In this document: piece after piece, positions 14,681 through 15,917 of the stretch
Layout: the number at the start of each line of letters is the position of its first letter
How positions within the stretch are numbered: the first letter of the stretch is position 1
Origin: Actinomycetota bacterium
GTDB taxonomy: Bacteria > Actinomycetota > Actinomycetes > Actinomycetales > Angustibacteraceae
DNA: 15,917 nt
NCBI GenBank assembly: GCA_014377795.1
Contig: JACMOY010000070.1
Location: forward strand, 1-15,917
Reading direction: 5' to 3'
Position numbers and translations under genes: made by a program
The notes under the pieces: model-generated
What the model was told of the DNA's origin: nothing
Database searches by the model: none
The model's input: only the letters and a program-made list of their open reading frames with translations

Positions 14681-15696
14681 CCAGCCGACCGCCCACCCTG
14701 GCCGACCTGGCCCCGCGGCTGGCCGAGACCGCCCTGGCCAACGTCACCCGCGAGTTCCCCAACGCCGTCGCCCACGTGCTGCAGGGCTCGGACGACGTCG
14801 CGCGACCGAGGCTGCTGCACCCGTCCTTCTACGGCGCGTACGACTGGCACTCGGCCGTGCACATGCACTGGCTGCTGGTGACGCTGCTGCGCGAGCACCC
14901 GGACCGCATCGACGCCCCGCGGGTGCGCACCCTGCTGCGGACGCACCTCGCGCCCGACCCGCTCGGCGTCGAGGCCGCCTACCTGCGCGCCTACCCCGGC
15001 TTCGAGCGCCCCTACGGCTGGGCCTGGTTGCTGGCACTGGCCGCCGCGTGCGCCGAACCGCACCTGGACGTCGAGATCTCGGCCTGGGGTCGCGCGCTGC
15101 GCCCGGCGGCGGACGTCGTCGCCGGCCTGCTCCTGACCTGGCTGGCGTCCGCGGCGGGCCCGGTCCGTGACGGGGCGCACGGCAACACGGCCTTCGCGCT
15201 CGGCCTGACCCTGGACGCGGCGCGCGTCCTGGACCTGCCCGACCTGACGAACGCCGTCACCGCGACGGCGACCCGCTGGTTCGTCGCGGACCGCGCCGCA
15301 CCCGCCGGCTGGGAGCCGTCGGGCGAGGACTTCCTGTCGCCGTCGCTCAGCGAGGCCGACCTCGTGCGACGTCTCCTGGGCGGCTCAGAGCTGTCCGTCT
15401 GGCTTGACGGGTTCCTGCCCGGGCTGGGTGACGGCGAGCCGCGCTCGCTGCTCGAACCGGTTGCACCGCCGGACCGCACCGACGGCCGGGCTGGACACCT
15501 GGACGGGCTGAACCTGTCCCGGGCGGCGGCCATGCGGTCCATCGCCCGCGCCCTGCCGGCGGCCGACCCCCGACACGAGATCCTGCTGAGCTCGGCCGGC
15601 CTGCACGTCACCGCCGGCCTGCGGGCGCTGTGCGTCGACGAGTACGCCAGCAACCACTGGCTGGGGACGTTCGCCGCCATGGCGCTGAGCGCCTGA
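14677..15696 (+). CDS. DUF2891 family protein of unknown function
   Basis: This 339-residue, mostly helical, soluble-looking protein has no signal peptide or membrane segment. DUF2891 signatures are HPSFYGAYDWHSAVHMHW (residues 48-65), RPYGWAW (111-117), HGNTAFALGL (168-177), EPSGEDFLSPSLSEADLV (213-230), HLDGLNLSRA (274-283) and HWLGTFA (327-333). Conserved His, Asp, Glu and Trp clusters of this kind suggest an enzyme with an alpha/alpha-barrel fold, but that is inference. Its ATG lies in ATGA, overlapping the pxpBC stop by 4 bases, so it is coupled to 5-oxoprolinase. From memory, DUF2891 genes also occur near DUF969/DUF979 genes in other bacteria. A role in pyroglutamate use is therefore likely, with the reaction unknown. 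A hairpin follows its stop. Confidence 0.85.
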   Translation: MTSRPPTLADLAPRLAETALANVTREFPNAVAHVLQGSDDVARPRLLHPSFYGAYDWHSAVHMHWLLVTLLREHPDRIDAPRVRTLLRTHLAPDPLGVEAAYLRAYPGFERPYGWAWLLALAAACAEPHLDVEISAWGRALRPAADVVAGLLLTWLASAAGPVRDGAHGNTAFALGLTLDAARVLDLPDLTNAVTATATRWFVADRAAPAGWEPSGEDFLSPSLSEADLVRRLLGGSELSVWLDGFLPGLGDGEPRSLLEPVAPPDRTDGRAGHLDGLNLSRAAAMRSIARALPAADPRHEILLSSAGLHVTAGLRALCVDEYASNHWLGTFAAMALSA

Positions 15697-15702
15697 AAAA
15701 GA

Positions 15703-15724
15703 CGGTTGCCCCAGGCGGGCACCG
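15703..15724 (+). terminator. Hairpin after DUF2891, possible operon end
   Basis: CGG-TGCCC pairs with GGGCA-CCG (8 base pairs, one bulged T at 15706, loop CAGGC) starting 7 bases after the DUF2891 stop. No U-run follows, so it is at best a U-less terminator of the gntR-pxpBC-DUF2891 arm. Confidence 0.4.
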
Positions 15725-15741
15725 GCTGGTTGGCTGCGCCG

Positions 15742-15917
15742 GTGGACCCCCTCGCCGTCCTGGCCGCGTACGACGCCCAGGTGCGGCGCGACCCGCCCGA
15801 TCAGCCCGGGGTGCGGATGGAGCGCGCCCGGTGGGTCACCCGGGTGGGGTCGGCGGACGGTCTGGGCTGGAACGCCGTGGTCTGGAGCGATCCCGACCTG
15901 GGCGACACCGACGTCGA
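15742..15917 (+). CDS. Probable GNAT acetyltransferase, N-terminal 58 residues (cut by window edge)
   Basis: A frame open to the window end begins at GTG 15742 and reads DPLAVLAAYDAQVRRDPP, then VRMERARWVTRV and LGWNAVVWSDPDL. This resembles the N-terminal segment of a set of actinobacterial GNAT proteins that begin with an LAAYDAQ helix and a WN-VVWSD strand. The acetyl-CoA site would lie beyond the window, so the family call is tentative. TTG 15730 is an alternative start in the same frame, and neither has a clear ribosome site. It is 45 bases after DUF2891, with a hairpin between them, so it is probably a separate unit. Confidence 0.6.
   Translation, partial: MDPLAVLAAYDAQVRRDPPDQPGVRMERARWVTRVGSADGLGWNAVVWSDPDLGDTDV

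Noticed and set aside
1..15917. tRNA or rRNA genes, insertion sequences, prophage or CRISPR arrays
   Set aside because: Reading both strands showed no cloverleaf-like tRNA, no transposase or phage motifs, and no regularly spaced repeats. The only repeated 12-mer is the pair at 3705 and 3747.

Overview
The window is very GC-rich. Its genes are tightly packed, use GTG or TTG starts freely, and join repeatedly through 1 to 4 base stop/start overlaps. It carries the three-gene PurS/PurQ/small-PurL form of FGAM synthase, a small SCP-like gene just upstream of purF, and an iron-sulfur type PurF. Together these indicate a high-GC actinomycete (Actinomycetota); the genus cannot be read from the sequence.

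Left part (1-3671): a truncated MBL-fold hydrolase on the minus strand, then purS-purQ-purL on the plus strand, transcribed from a likely promoter just before purS. Together PurSQL convert FGAR to FGAM. Middle (3672-7285): a convergent Bcr/CflA-type MFS exporter, a leader region of about 335 bases with hairpins and a possible 23-residue peptide gene, a GNAT acetyltransferase fused to an AAA+ ATPase, and an overlapping pair encoding an SCP-like protein and a small two-helix membrane protein. Then purF-purM (7316-9983), the first and fifth steps of IMP synthesis.

Right part (9990-15696): a divergent gene set for pyroglutamate (5-oxoproline). The minus strand carries the DUF969 and DUF979 membrane proteins (a predicted two-subunit 5-oxoproline transporter) and pyroglutamyl peptidase Pcp. 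The plus strand carries a GntR/FadR-type regulator, a fused PxpB-PxpC 5-oxoprolinase and a DUF2891 protein. Within each arm the joints are 4-base overlaps or a 15-base gap. A perfect TTGT-N3-ACAA palindrome lies between the arms, inside the spacer of a predicted promoter for the transporter arm. The inferred logic is uptake of pyroglutamate or its peptides, release of pyroglutamate by Pcp, and ATP-driven opening to glutamate by PxpABC, under one local regulator. PxpA is not in the window. The unknown-function DUF2891 gene is translationally coupled to pxpBC and is the best candidate for something undescribed.

The window ends in the first 58 codons of a probable GNAT acetyltransferase. I saw no tRNA, rRNA, insertion sequence, prophage gene or CRISPR array.
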